From: JBMOKU01 sp049324315
GTDB lineage: Bacteria; Bacillota; Clostridia; Peptostreptococcales; Thermotaleaceae
NCBI GenBank assembly: GCA_049324315.1
Contig: JBMOKU010000019.1
Coordinates: 50,149-114,148 of the forward strand
DNA length: 64,000 nucleotides
Direction: 5' to 3'
Positions 25,266-33,157 of the stretch are shown here, piece by piece. The translations under genes were made by a program, and so were the position numbers. Under the pieces are notes generated by a model, which was given only the letters and a program-made list of their open reading frames with translations, was not told the origin of the DNA and searched no databases. Position 1 is the stretch's first letter, and every line of letters starts with the position of its first letter.

Positions 25266-26246
25266 CTACTCTTGATGGTTTTTATAGATATCTATCATCA
25301 GCTTTTCAACTTCATCAGGACTATGGAGAAAATAGGAAACACCTTTATCTGTACTTCTCCCCGGCAGACTGTAGGTTTGAATATCCTCCGATGAAATGCC
25401 TACAGCATCCTTAGCAGCTCCTAGGATTTCAGCTAAAGGCATATTGGTATTAACATATTTTACAACCGTATTCGCTACCACAGGCAGTTTAAAACTAAGG
25501 GCTTTTTTCATCGCTTCTTTCATGAACTGCTGTTGGGCCTTGATCCGTCCCAAATCACCTTCAGGATATCCTGTGCCATCATTGTTTTTTCGGAATCTCA
25601 AGAATTGCATGGTTTTTTTTCCGTCAAGAACTTGTGGACCTTTGTTCAGATGTATATGTAACTCCGGTACCGCATAGGGGTCATCATAGGCCATATTCAT
25701 CGGTACATTTACCTTTACGCCTCCTAAGGAATCTACAATTCTCTCGACGCCGGTATACGTAACTTTAAAGTAATATTCAATCGGTATGCCCCCTAATAGT
25801 TCACTCATAGCACGAAGGGTTCCGTCCACACCATCATCACCGTAAATGGCATTGAATTTTTTCTTGTCAGCCGTCTCATGACCTTTTCGATAATAATACG
25901 TATCTCTAGGTATGGAAATTAAATCCAGTTTTTTGCTTTCTGGATCAAAGCTGGCAAATACGATGGTATCTGTTCTGGGTCCTTCCATTCCCAACAAGGC
26001 AACATTGATACGCTTGCTGCTTTCTACAAGCTTCTCCAGTTCACTCTTTTCCACTTCGGTGTCTTCATTCGTATTCCCCTTTGAATCTTCACGATTTCCT
26101 TCACTATCAACAATTTCCGGTGGGTCGTTGTTGACAATAACATCTGCAGATGTATTGTAATATTTAGAAAACGCCCAAAAACCTACCCCCATCGAAACAG
26201 CAAAACAGACAAATGCTATAAGGAATATCTTTAAAAACCCCTTCAT
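25266..26246 (-). CDS. LytR-CpsA-Psr family cell-wall polymer ligase
   Basis: The protein has 326 residues. One N-terminal membrane helix (about 5-25) and an acidic Ser/Asn-rich linker precede the LCP domain. That domain has RTDTIVFASFDPESKKLDLISIPRDTYY, then INAIYG-like KKFNAIYGDDGVDGTLRAM, MQFLRFRKNNDGTGYPEGDLGRIKAQQQF. The Arg/Asp residues binding lipid pyrophosphate are present. These enzymes transfer wall teichoic acid or other polymers to peptidoglycan. AAAGGAG precedes the ATG. A MITE-like repeat lies just upstream. Confidence 0.92.
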   Translation of the reverse strand: MKGFLKIFLIAFVCFAVSMGVGFWAFSKYYNTSADVIVNNDPPEIVDSEGNREDSKGNTNEDTEVEKSELEKLVESSKRINVALLGMEGPRTDTIVFASFDPESKKLDLISIPRDTYYYRKGHETADKKKFNAIYGDDGVDGTLRAMSELLGGIPIEYYFKVTYTGVERIVDSLGGVKVNVPMNMAYDDPYAVPELHIHLNKGPQVLDGKKTMQFLRFRKNNDGTGYPEGDLGRIKAQQQFMKEAMKKALSFKLPVVANTVVKYVNTNMPLAEILGAAKDAVGISSEDIQTYSLPGRSTDKGVSYFLHSPDEVEKLMIDIYKNHQE

Positions 26247-26271
26247 GTCCTTCTCCTTTCATCGTTATGCC

Positions 26272-26436
26272 CTAGTGGTCTGTTAAGCCTAAAACCACGA
26301 ATGCCTTCGCGGTCTTTTTCCGCAATGCTGCGTTGTCGTCGGCTTACATATTTTCGATATGCGCACCTTCTCCGCCTTGCCTTGCGGAAAAATCCTCGCA
26401 AATTCATCTATACTTTTAGACTTGACAGACCACTAG
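26272..26436. mobile_element. MITE-like element with 23-bp terminal inverted repeats
   Basis: The left end CTAGTGGTCTGTTAAGCCTA and the right end, read on the other strand as CTAGTGGTCTGTCAAGTCTA, match at 21 of 23 positions. Total length is 165 bp with no credible coding frame. The interior contains TTCCGCAATGCTGCGTTGTC-type palindromic stretches. A clear target duplication was not found. The element sits upstream of the LCP gene and could influence its transcription. Confidence 0.7.
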
Positions 26437-26498
26437 TAACATTGTATCATAATCATTTTATTTTTTCGTTTAAAATCTTATTACAATACTTTACAATA

Positions 26499-26825
26499 CT
26501 ATCCATGAAGCAGTGCCTCCAAAAACAGGCCAATCGCCACCATAACCATTGACATCAATGCTGGCCCCAGGCCTTCTCCCCCTCTTTTGGGATTTTCATA
26601 TTCTTCTTTATCCAAAAGCATTCTTTTCCTTGTCTCTGGTGTACCAATCAGCATAAGGACGGATACGGCCATGGCAAATACACCGCCGCCAATAATAAAT
26701 ACATAGCTTCCTTTAAGTAATGGCCATTTCTTTATGAACGCAAAAACAGCGCCAATTCCTCCAAAGGCAATAGAATAATAGACACCACGCAGCATATATT
26801 TTCCTAAACTTTTCAAAAGTTTCAC
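26499..26825 (-). CDS. Small membrane protein, unknown function
   Basis: The protein has about 108 residues and three membrane segments (about 10-30, 40-62 and 90-107) with a charged loop between the second and third. The start is taken as the GTG at 26825, with GAGG 8 nt upstream; other nearby GTG codons are possible. I do not recognise a family. It stands alone between the MITE-like element and lysC. Confidence 0.6.
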   Translation of the reverse strand: MKLLKSLGKYMLRGVYYSIAFGGIGAVFAFIKKWPLLKGSYVFIIGGGVFAMAVSVLMLIGTPETRKRMLLDKEEYENPKRGGEGLGPALMSMVMVAIGLFLEALLHG

Positions 26826-26965
26826 ACTCCGCACCTCTTTCGTTGATCCTGTAGATTATTTTTTCCATATTTATTGTATGATATATTCTGCCTGATTTCC
26901 ATAAAAATAAAGAAAAGAACCATCGCGGTGGGCAATGATTCATTAGGTGTTATTAAACGGACAAA

Positions 26966-26990
26966 GCGGGCGAACAATGTTCGCCCTACA
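26966..26990. repeat. REP-like palindrome
   Basis: GCGGGCGAACAATGTTCGCC followed by CTACA. The stem GGCGAACA/TGTTCGCC has the common CTACA tail, which is GTAG at the head on the minus strand. Confidence 0.65.
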
Positions 26991-27102
26991 GTCTTATTAT
27001 TCAAAAAAATTCTGTTCGTGCTCTTCCTTTAAAAATGAAACCAGTCAGTCAAAGTTCAATTTTTGTATTAACGATTACTGATCGAAGGATAGTATTTTTT
27101 AA

Positions 27103-27126
27103 CTTTCAACCTTCAACTTTCAACTT
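27103..27126. repeat. Heptamer repeat, three units
   Basis: CTTTCAA, CCTTCAA, CTTTCAA, then CTT. The 7-bp period is exact and the second unit has one change. It ends 7 bases before the lysC stop codon. Confidence 0.6.
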
Positions 27127-27132
27127 ATTTCT

Positions 27133-28338
27133 TTATAAATTAAACTCCTTCGCAACAGCTTCTACAGCCTTTTGCTTGTCATTTGTGTTAATTACATAGG
27201 AAATTCTAATTTCTGATGTAGTAACCTGCTTAAATTGGATATTGTTATCTGCAAAGATATTAAACATTTTGGCAGCAACACCGGACTGACTTCTCATTCC
27301 AATGCCTACAACAGAAAGCTTCGTGATATCTGTTTCAATATCGATTTCCAATCCTCCAAACTGCAGCTTAAAATTTTCCATAATTCCTTCAATAATATCC
27401 TGATCATTTTTGGGCGCCGTGAAGGATATATTGACCAGTCCATGGGACGGAGCCGTTTGACTGATCATGTCAATGTTCACATCCATTTTGGCTAGTTCGC
27501 CGAAAATCATGGAAATATTTTTAATATCGTAAGGCACATGATTAATTGTCACCATTAAATCCTTATCACTCAAAGATAACCCGGTAATCGCTCTTTCTTC
27601 CATCGTCACATCATACTCCTTTATATAAGTTCCTGGCCATTCTTCACTGCTTAATGCCACATAAATCGGCACATTATATTTTTGGCCGATTTCCACAGAT
27701 CTGGTCTCCATAACCCCTGCTCCAAGGCTTGCCATCTCCAGCATCTCCTCATAGCTTATAACATCCAATTTTCTTGCAGTTGGAAACAATCTCGGGTCAA
27801 CGCTGTATATGCCATCTACATCTGTATAGATTTCACAGGTACATCCCAGCTTTGCAGCCAGAGCCACCGCCGTTGTGTCGGACCCGCCTCTTCCAAGGGT
27901 CGTTATATCCCCGGCTTCGTTAATTCCCTGAAAACCTGCTACAACGACAATCTTTCCCTGAGAAAGATATTCTCTGATTCTATCCGGTTCAATTTCTTGA
28001 ATTCTTGCTTTTGTATGAATTCCTTCCGTCATAATCCCTGCTTGAAATCCAGTTAGGGATATGGAATCGCAGCCTAGTTCCTGCAGCGCCATGGACATAA
28101 GTGAAATGGATACCTGCTCACCCGTAGACATAAGCACATCCAGCTCTCTCCTAGGAGGCGCTTGCGATATTTCCTTGGCCATATGAATGAGAGAGTCCGT
28201 CGTTTTCCCCATGGCAGACACAACCACAACCACATCGTCTCCTTTTTGTCTCCGTGAAGCTATTCGATTTGCTACCTTCTTGATTCTTTCAATCGTGCCC
28301 ACTGAGGTGCCACCGTATTTTTGTACTACTATTGCCAT
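27133..28338 (-). CDS. lysC: Aspartate kinase, lysine-regulated type
   Basis: The protein has 401 residues. The amino-acid kinase domain (1-250) opens VVQKYGGTSVGTIERIKKVA with TLGRGGSDTTAVALAAKLGC near residue 150. Two ACT domains fill 260-401 and give feedback control. It makes aspartyl phosphate, the first step to lysine, diaminopimelate, threonine and methionine. AGGAGG lies 8 nt before the ATG. A lysine riboswitch and terminator precede it, so lysine probably switches transcription off. It stands alone rather than with other lysine genes. Confidence 0.96.
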   Translation of the reverse strand: MAIVVQKYGGTSVGTIERIKKVANRIASRRQKGDDVVVVVSAMGKTTDSLIHMAKEISQAPPRRELDVLMSTGEQVSISLMSMALQELGCDSISLTGFQAGIMTEGIHTKARIQEIEPDRIREYLSQGKIVVVAGFQGINEAGDITTLGRGGSDTTAVALAAKLGCTCEIYTDVDGIYSVDPRLFPTARKLDVISYEEMLEMASLGAGVMETRSVEIGQKYNVPIYVALSSEEWPGTYIKEYDVTMEERAITGLSLSDKDLMVTINHVPYDIKNISMIFGELAKMDVNIDMISQTAPSHGLVNISFTAPKNDQDIIEGIMENFKLQFGGLEIDIETDITKLSVVGIGMRSQSGVAAKMFNIFADNNIQFKQVTTSEIRISYVINTNDKQKAVEAVAKEFNL

Positions 28339-28525
28339 AACTCCATCCTCCTAATTCTTACCCGGCAAGACTGCCTCTATTTGCCTTCTCCCGTGTCTTA
28401 TCCCTGACATATATGTTGCACCATTTTGTCCCATAACATAATCTTACATTTCAAGTAAGCTATTTTACATGCCTCAAATGGATAATGCTTCCCATGAAAA
28501 GGGTGTATTTCTATTTTATGCAAAC

Positions 28526-28570
28526 AAAAAAAGACAACCAAAGAGCAAAAGCATACCTTCGGCTGTCTCT
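28526..28570 (-). terminator. Regulatory terminator of the lysC leader
   Basis: On the minus strand AGACAGCCGAAG pairs with CTTTGGTTGTCT through G-U pairs and is followed by seven T. It lies between the lysine aptamer and lysC, the expression platform position. Confidence 0.8.
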
Positions 28571-28598
28571 ACGCACAGCAAAAATACAACTTTCCCCT

Positions 28599-28796
28599 TT
28601 GTGAAATAGCACTCCACTGGCAGATTGGGCAATCCATCAGTGACAGTTCTATATTTATTCAATATAGCCCCAGCGATATAGGCCCAGATAAAAGCCTACA
28701 CACTTCGGCGGCAATACCTTTCTCAAGAGTTCTCCGATTATCTGAATCTCCCTCTAAATACTGATTATTAGCCGCAGCCTCTAAGACACAACCTTC
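28599..28796 (-). promoter_or_regulatory. Lysine riboswitch (L box) aptamer
   Basis: On the minus strand conserved L-box blocks appear in order: CTTAGAGGCTGCGGC, CAGTATTTAGAGGGAG, GAGAAAGG, TTGCCGCCGAAG, TATCTGGGCC, GGGGCTATATTGAATAAATA and ACTGTCAC. A P5-like hairpin follows (CACTG with CAGTG). TTGTG at the 5' end can pair with CACAA at the 3' end to close P1. The order and spacing match the B. subtilis lysC leader. Confidence 0.92.
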
Positions 28797-28817
28797 AATA
28801 AATATTCATTTTCATGT

Positions 28818-28847
28818 ATAGTAACATACATGTTCATCTCCTGTCAA
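28818..28847 (-). promoter_or_regulatory. Promoter of the lysC leader
   Basis: On the minus strand a perfect TTGACA (28847-28842) is followed after 18 bases by TACTAT (28823-28818). Transcription would begin just before the lysine aptamer. Confidence 0.6.
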
Positions 28848-29090
28848 CACAAACTATGTAAAGTCGTCGATATATAGAAAGATATTTTCCCATATATTAC
28901 CTCATCTATTCTTCGAAACGTTTTCCGGTTCCCTTTGAAATTTTTTCCATTTTATGCATCAATTTTCTGACTTTTTATATTTATACTTAAAGCTCAGTTC
29001 GGCATAAATTATAGAATCCTGTAAATCCAAGGGTCAAAAAGTTTTGCATTTCCGTGCATATACATTCACTGTATAAATTTTCCCTTATTG
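28848..29090. other. Divergent intergenic region, no gene seen
   Basis: This AT-rich space lies between the lysC and nhaC promoters. I see no coding frame and no recognised RNA motif. Confidence 0.4.
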
Positions 29091-29120
29091 TTGAATTTTT
29101 AAAGGCCTGTATGTTATAAT
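29091..29120 (+). promoter_or_regulatory. Sigma-A promoter of the nhaC-like gene
   Basis: TTGAAT (29091-29096), an 18-base spacer, and a perfect TATAAT (29115-29120). Confidence 0.65.
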
Positions 29121-29183
29121 AGTACCATCATTCATTTCCATTATTGTCATTATCCAAATTTTTTAGAAGGGGGATTTACAAAT

Positions 29184-30584
29184 ATGCAAGAAAAGAAAAA
29201 AGCAACACTTGGTATTGCGATGATTCCAGTTCTGTTTTTGCTCGTTACATTAGGTCTAGTTATATTCGTATTTGAACTGGGCGAAGCACACATCCCGCTA
29301 TTTGCGTCTGCAATGGTAGCCGCTTTAGTGGGAATCTACATGCTTGGGTTTAAATGGAGTGAGATTGAAGAAGGAATCGTCGAGACTATCAAGATGTCCA
29401 TGGGTGCCATCATCATTCTTATGATTATCGGTATTGTTGTAGGTACTTGGATTCTTTCCGGTGTCGTTCCTACAATGATTTACTACGGTCTTAAGATTTT
29501 ATCACCTGGAATTTTCTTAGTGGCAACATGCCTCATTTGTTGTATCGTTTCCTTGGCAACAGGTAGTTCTTGGACAACTGCTGCTACAGTCGGTATTGCC
29601 CTTGTAGGGATAGGTACAGGTCTTGGCATTCCACTTCCAATGGTAGCTGGTGCCATCATTTCCGGAGCTTACTTCGGAGACAAAATGTCACCATTGTCCG
29701 ATACAACCAATTTGGCTCCGGCCATGGCAGGATCCAATTTGTTTGATCACGTTCGCCACATGATCTATACAACGGGTCCTAGCTTGATTATCTCTTTAGT
29801 TTTATTCGGCATATTAGGTATGAGATATGCAGGCGGAGAGCTTGATGCAGCTGCAATCAATGAGATATTGGACGGTTTGAGTGGTTCATTCAATCTAAAT
29901 CCATTGTTATTATTAGTTCCTTGCCTCGTTATTGCAATGGTTATCTTTAAAGTACCGGCTATTCCTGGTCTGTTCGGTGCTGCCGTACTTGGTGGAATCT
30001 TCGCAATGCTGTTCCAAGGGTCTGATTTAGGTACAGTTATCGACGCTGCAAATAACGGTTTCGTTTCTGAAACTGGTAATGCTGTCATTGATGATCTTCT
30101 ATCCCGCGGCGGTCTGCAAAGTATGATGTGGACAGTGTCCTTAATACTTGGTGCCATGACTTTCGGCGGTGTTATGGAGAAAACAGGAATGCTTCATGCC
30201 ATTGCAGAAGGAATCTTAAGCCTTGCACAAAGTACAGGAAGTTTGGTTTTATCTGTTATTCTTACTTGTATCGCCATGAATCTTATTGCTGGTGACCAAT
30301 ACTTGGCAATTGTTATTCCTGGAAGAATGTACAAGAGTGCTTTTGATGAAAGAGGATTACATCCAAAGAATCTTTCCAGAGCTCTTGAAGACTCAGGAAC
30401 ACTTACATCACCACTTATTCCTTGGAACTCCTGTGGTGCATATATGATGGCTACCCTTGGTGTAGCACCTTGGACATATGTGCCATACTGCTTCTTGAAT
30501 CTAATCAACCCATTAATTTCTATTTTCTACGGCTACACAGGAATCACCATGGAGAAATTACCAAAAGAGCAACAAGCTGCATAG
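29184..30584 (+). CDS. nhaC: Na+/H+ antiporter of the NhaC family
   Basis: The protein has 466 residues and about 11-12 membrane helices. GSSWTTAATVGIALVGIGTG, ISGAYFGDKMSPLSDTTNLA (the conserved motif near residue 165) and LIPWNSCGAYM near the end are NhaC signatures. The exchanger expels sodium for protons; the family also includes malate/lactate exchangers (MleN), which cannot be excluded. AAGGGGG precedes the ATG. It is a single-gene unit with its own promoter and terminator. Confidence 0.9.
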   Translation: MQEKKKATLGIAMIPVLFLLVTLGLVIFVFELGEAHIPLFASAMVAALVGIYMLGFKWSEIEEGIVETIKMSMGAIIILMIIGIVVGTWILSGVVPTMIYYGLKILSPGIFLVATCLICCIVSLATGSSWTTAATVGIALVGIGTGLGIPLPMVAGAIISGAYFGDKMSPLSDTTNLAPAMAGSNLFDHVRHMIYTTGPSLIISLVLFGILGMRYAGGELDAAAINEILDGLSGSFNLNPLLLLVPCLVIAMVIFKVPAIPGLFGAAVLGGIFAMLFQGSDLGTVIDAANNGFVSETGNAVIDDLLSRGGLQSMMWTVSLILGAMTFGGVMEKTGMLHAIAEGILSLAQSTGSLVLSVILTCIAMNLIAGDQYLAIVIPGRMYKSAFDERGLHPKNLSRALEDSGTLTSPLIPWNSCGAYMMATLGVAPWTYVPYCFLNLINPLISIFYGYTGITMEKLPKEQQAA

Positions 30585-30596
30585 TATTATGCTTTA

Positions 30597-30632
30597 CAAG
30601 CCTTCACTGTTTTCAGTGAAGGCTTTTTTATC
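30597..30632 (+). terminator. Terminator after the nhaC-like gene
   Basis: AAGCCTTCACTG, TTTT, CAGTGAAGGCTT is followed by TTTTAT. Confidence 0.9.
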
Positions 30633-30659
30633 TATTTTAACAAGAAATGCCGTCTTGTT

Positions 30660-30800
30660 CTCCAACCAAATCCCCATAATTTATCCCAACCAAGTGAACT
30701 CGTCCAGCTTTGCTGAACATCGGGGAATCAGATGGGGACTCTACCCCACCTGATTCAAGGTCCGCCTATAGAGGCAGGGGTCTTAACCCGATAAATCTTA
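30660..30800 (-). other. Unexplained structured sequence downstream of the radical SAM gene
   Basis: On the minus strand a near-perfect 13-bp hairpin (GAATCAGGTGGGG, TAGAGT, CCCCATCTGATTC) is followed by a second (GTTCAGC, AAA, GCTGGAC). A GCC-TCTATA-GGC hairpin lies before them. The outer ATTTATC and GATAAAT segments can also pair. The block is GC-richer than its flanks. It may be the right-end RNA of a lost IS200/IS605-type element or a structured noncoding RNA; the sequence does not decide. Confidence 0.5.
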
Positions 30801-30812
30801 TAAGATAAATTA

Positions 30813-31502
30813 TTAAATATTTAGTAATGCATTTGAAATTTCCTCAAATCTTTCATCAGTTATACCAAGTTTTTTCTTAAATCTTTCATCTTCCATTCTT
30901 ACAATAATTATCTCGTCAGGAGATATTTCTTTAATAATATTTTTTATCTTCTGAATTGATTCTTCATCATCGTCATAGCCCTTAATGATAGTAATTTCAA
31001 ATATAAATTTCCCTTTGTATTGTTTATTAAAGGAAACCATGTTTGAAATATATTCTGCTAACGTATACCCTTCAATCGGTCTTTGGACTTTTTGAAAATC
31101 TTCTTCTGTTATAACTTTTATCTCTCCAACAACCTCATCACATTTATTAGCAATTTTTATATATTTATCTCTACCTAGTAAATATCCGTTGGAAAGCAGT
31201 CTTACAGGCAAGCCTTTGACTTTGATGAAGTCAATAATATCACCAATCTTATCATTTACAAAGGCTTCTCCTTTTGAGTTAATAAAAATTAATTCTGCTT
31301 TTGTATTTTCTATCATGCTTTCCAATTCAGTCAATGAACGATCTATTTTGTCAAATGACTTTTGAGTATCTATTTTATTTTGCGACCTTCCAATAGGGCA
31401 AAATATGCAGTCAAAGTTACAATACTTTTCCGGAAGTATATTGACTTCCAACATCCTTCTTCCATCTTCAATATAAATATCTTTATAACTGAAACCACTC
31501 AT
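30813..31502 (-). CDS. Radical SAM protein
   Basis: The protein has 229 residues from the ATG at 31502 (AGGAGG 8 nt upstream). The cluster motif is CNFDCIFCPIGRSQNK near residue 32, the CxxxCxxC that binds a 4Fe-4S cluster and S-adenosylmethionine. ELIFINSKGEAFVNDKIGDII and LPVRLLSNGYLL are typical barrel strands. It has no extra cluster domain, and the substrate is unknown. It is the third gene of the operon behind the guanidine-I-type riboswitch, 18 nt after the B3/4-domain gene. The short length is close to that of activase-like or wyosine-like radical SAM proteins. Confidence 0.85.
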   Translation of the reverse strand: MSGFSYKDIYIEDGRRMLEVNILPEKYCNFDCIFCPIGRSQNKIDTQKSFDKIDRSLTELESMIENTKAELIFINSKGEAFVNDKIGDIIDFIKVKGLPVRLLSNGYLLGRDKYIKIANKCDEVVGEIKVITEEDFQKVQRPIEGYTLAEYISNMVSFNKQYKGKFIFEITIIKGYDDDEESIQKIKNIIKEISPDEIIIVRMEDERFKKKLGITDERFEEISNALLNI

Positions 31503-31520
31503 CACCTTATCCTCCTCAAA

Positions 31521-32228
31521 TTACTCTATTGTTACTTCTTTATTGTTAATATCAAGAATAGAAATCTTACATGTTCCGCCTAAATTGTCCTGTACTAATC
31601 TTGCTAAATCTTTTAAGGCATTCTCAAACTCGTTCAATCTTCTTTCATCAACTAATTCAATGCACAAAAATGCATTCTTTGTATTTTCAGTGAGCATTGT
31701 TCTTACTGATTCCCGCCAGTTCCAACACCTGCAAATTGCACCTTCATTGTCTTTATATACTATTTCGCCTTCATAGGGTGGTTCACTCTTATCCGTTCCT
31801 AATGCAACAAAATTTTCATTTCCAACGGCCTTAGTCAATCTTATATCCCCAACAAATGTATCAATATCCTCACCACCGCAGGGCAATCCATATCTTAATG
31901 AAATAGAATTGTAAATATCCACCAGAGGGTTAATCGTTCCTATATGATTTCCATTATAAACTCGTTTTAGTAATGCCTCGATGGATGACCTTGCACCTTT
32001 CTTGGTTTTAAATTTTTGGAATGCCTCTCTCCATACTTTTATCACTTCGTTACTGCTAAATTCTGCATTCTGCAAATATTTTAAGGCTTCCTTTTCTGCA
32101 TTTAAAATTAGTTCTTTATACTGTTCTTTGTCGCTTACAGAGTTATCAATATCATGACAGATAACAACTCCTATCCTTGCATTAGGAAACAAACTCCAAA
32201 ATTCATCTTCAACTACGAAATTTTTCAT
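31521..32228 (-). CDS. B3/4-domain (PheRS editing-domain-like) protein
   Basis: The protein has 235 residues. It matches free-standing relatives of the B3/B4 domain of phenylalanyl-tRNA synthetase beta chain, seen in SSIEALLKRVYNGNHIGTINPLVDIYNSISLRYGLPCGGEDID and GEIVYKDNEGAICRCWNWRES. In PheRS this domain hydrolyses mischarged Tyr-tRNA(Phe). The role of stand-alone copies is poorly known and may involve removal of non-protein amino acids from tRNA. AGGAGGAG precedes the ATG. It lies in one operon between an EamA-type transporter gene and a radical SAM gene. Confidence 0.85.
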   Translation of the reverse strand: MKNFVVEDEFWSLFPNARIGVVICHDIDNSVSDKEQYKELILNAEKEALKYLQNAEFSSNEVIKVWREAFQKFKTKKGARSSIEALLKRVYNGNHIGTINPLVDIYNSISLRYGLPCGGEDIDTFVGDIRLTKAVGNENFVALGTDKSEPPYEGEIVYKDNEGAICRCWNWRESVRTMLTENTKNAFLCIELVDERRLNEFENALKDLARLVQDNLGGTCKISILDINNKEVTIE

Positions 32229-32300
32229 GATTACTCCTCCTCGTATAATTTGATTATTGATATTTATATAATTGACTATTTTAAATAACTTCTATAACCA

Positions 32301-32729
32301 TTATCTTTTTGTAATAAGTATTAAGCCAGTTATACATAGTAGCACACCTGAAATAGCAGTAAAGGAAATGCTTTCTTGATAAAGCAACAGCCCTACAGGA
32401 ATAAGCAAAAGTGCTACCAAAGTATTTGATAAAAGACCAGCTACACTTATATTCCAACCCACTCTATATGACAACAAAAAGCCCAATTCTAAACCAACTA
32501 CAGCAAATCCTAATAGAAGACTTGCCCAATTTGTAGCTCTAAGTGATTCGATTAAATTTGTTTTAGGAACAAAAATAAAGAAAGATACAATTGATACAAC
32601 TGAGGCACAAACATAAGTAACAATTAATGCAGCAATAGGATTTAGTGTTACTGGCGTTGATTTTTGAAATATATGATAACACGAACTTGATAAAACTACC
32701 AACATAATTGGCAAATACTGCAATTTCAC
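32301..32729 (-). CDS. Half-size EamA/DMT-superfamily transporter
   Basis: The protein has 142 residues and four to five membrane helices. It has the EamA-type end FTAISGVLLCITGLILITKR. Full EamA proteins carry two such halves, so this one would need to pair, as small multidrug-resistance proteins do. The start is a GTG at 32729 with GGAGGG upstream. It is the first gene behind a guanidine-I-type riboswitch. Since that RNA class commonly controls guanidinium exporters of the small multidrug-resistance type, a related export role is a reasonable inference. The B3/4 gene follows after 72 nt. Confidence 0.82.
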   Translation of the reverse strand: MKLQYLPIMLVVLSSSCYHIFQKSTPVTLNPIAALIVTYVCASVVSIVSFFIFVPKTNLIESLRATNWASLLLGFAVVGLELGFLLSYRVGWNISVAGLLSNTLVALLLIPVGLLLYQESISFTAISGVLLCITGLILITKR

Positions 32730-32782
32730 AAATATCCCTCCTAACTTTTCTAATTTTGCAGCATCATTCTAAAATAAATAAA

Positions 32783-32829
32783 AATAAAAAAGCCTAGGAA
32801 ATATTTTCAAAATATCTCCCAGGCTTTTA
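32783..32829 (-). terminator. Regulatory terminator of the ykkC-type leader
   Basis: On the minus strand AAGCCTGGGAGATATTTT folds on AAAATATTTCCTAGGCTT and is followed by TTTTATTTTT. Its 5' arm is the conserved AAAAGCCTGGGAGA of the aptamer, so aptamer folding and termination exclude each other. Confidence 0.85.
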
Positions 32830-32905
32830 TCCTTCCGTGTACACAGTTACCTGTGCGTCTTCTCTCGGACCAGCCAGTTATAAACTGCGGAACCCTAGAA
32901 AACTA
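32810..32905 (-). promoter_or_regulatory. Guanidine-I-type riboswitch (ykkC-yxkD leader)
   Basis: The minus strand reads TTCTAGGGTTCCGCAG, then a TTTATAA hairpin, then CTGGTCCGAGAG, then GCACAGG/CTGTGT, then ACACGGAAGGATAAAAGCCT and GGGAGA. These are the conserved blocks of the ykkC class, in order. The CTGGTCCGAGAG block favours the guanidine-I subtype over the ppGpp/PRPP subtypes. A terminator overlaps the 3' side. Guanidine is expected to prevent termination and switch the EamA operon on. Confidence 0.85.
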
Positions 32906-33157
32906 AACTATATAGACTCTATCCATTATTTATAAGTAGCAACTTATGAGTTCATTCTAGCATAGTGGTAGATTTATGTCAACTTAATATTTTTTCTTCG
33001 CAAAATCTTACAGTTGAGACTTAATCATCAATCGCCTCTATTATAAAATTATACTGCAAATTTATATACTCTTAAATAATTAAATTTCCTCCTTACTCAT
33101 CATAAAATCAGATTTTACGCATATTGTTTAACAAAAATGATTGAGGAGGTAATCGCT
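32906..33157. other. Divergent intergenic region, no gene seen
   Basis: AT-rich; it should hold the promoter of the ykkC-type leader. TAGAGTCTATATAG near 32920 is palindromic. No coding frame is credible. Confidence 0.35.
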
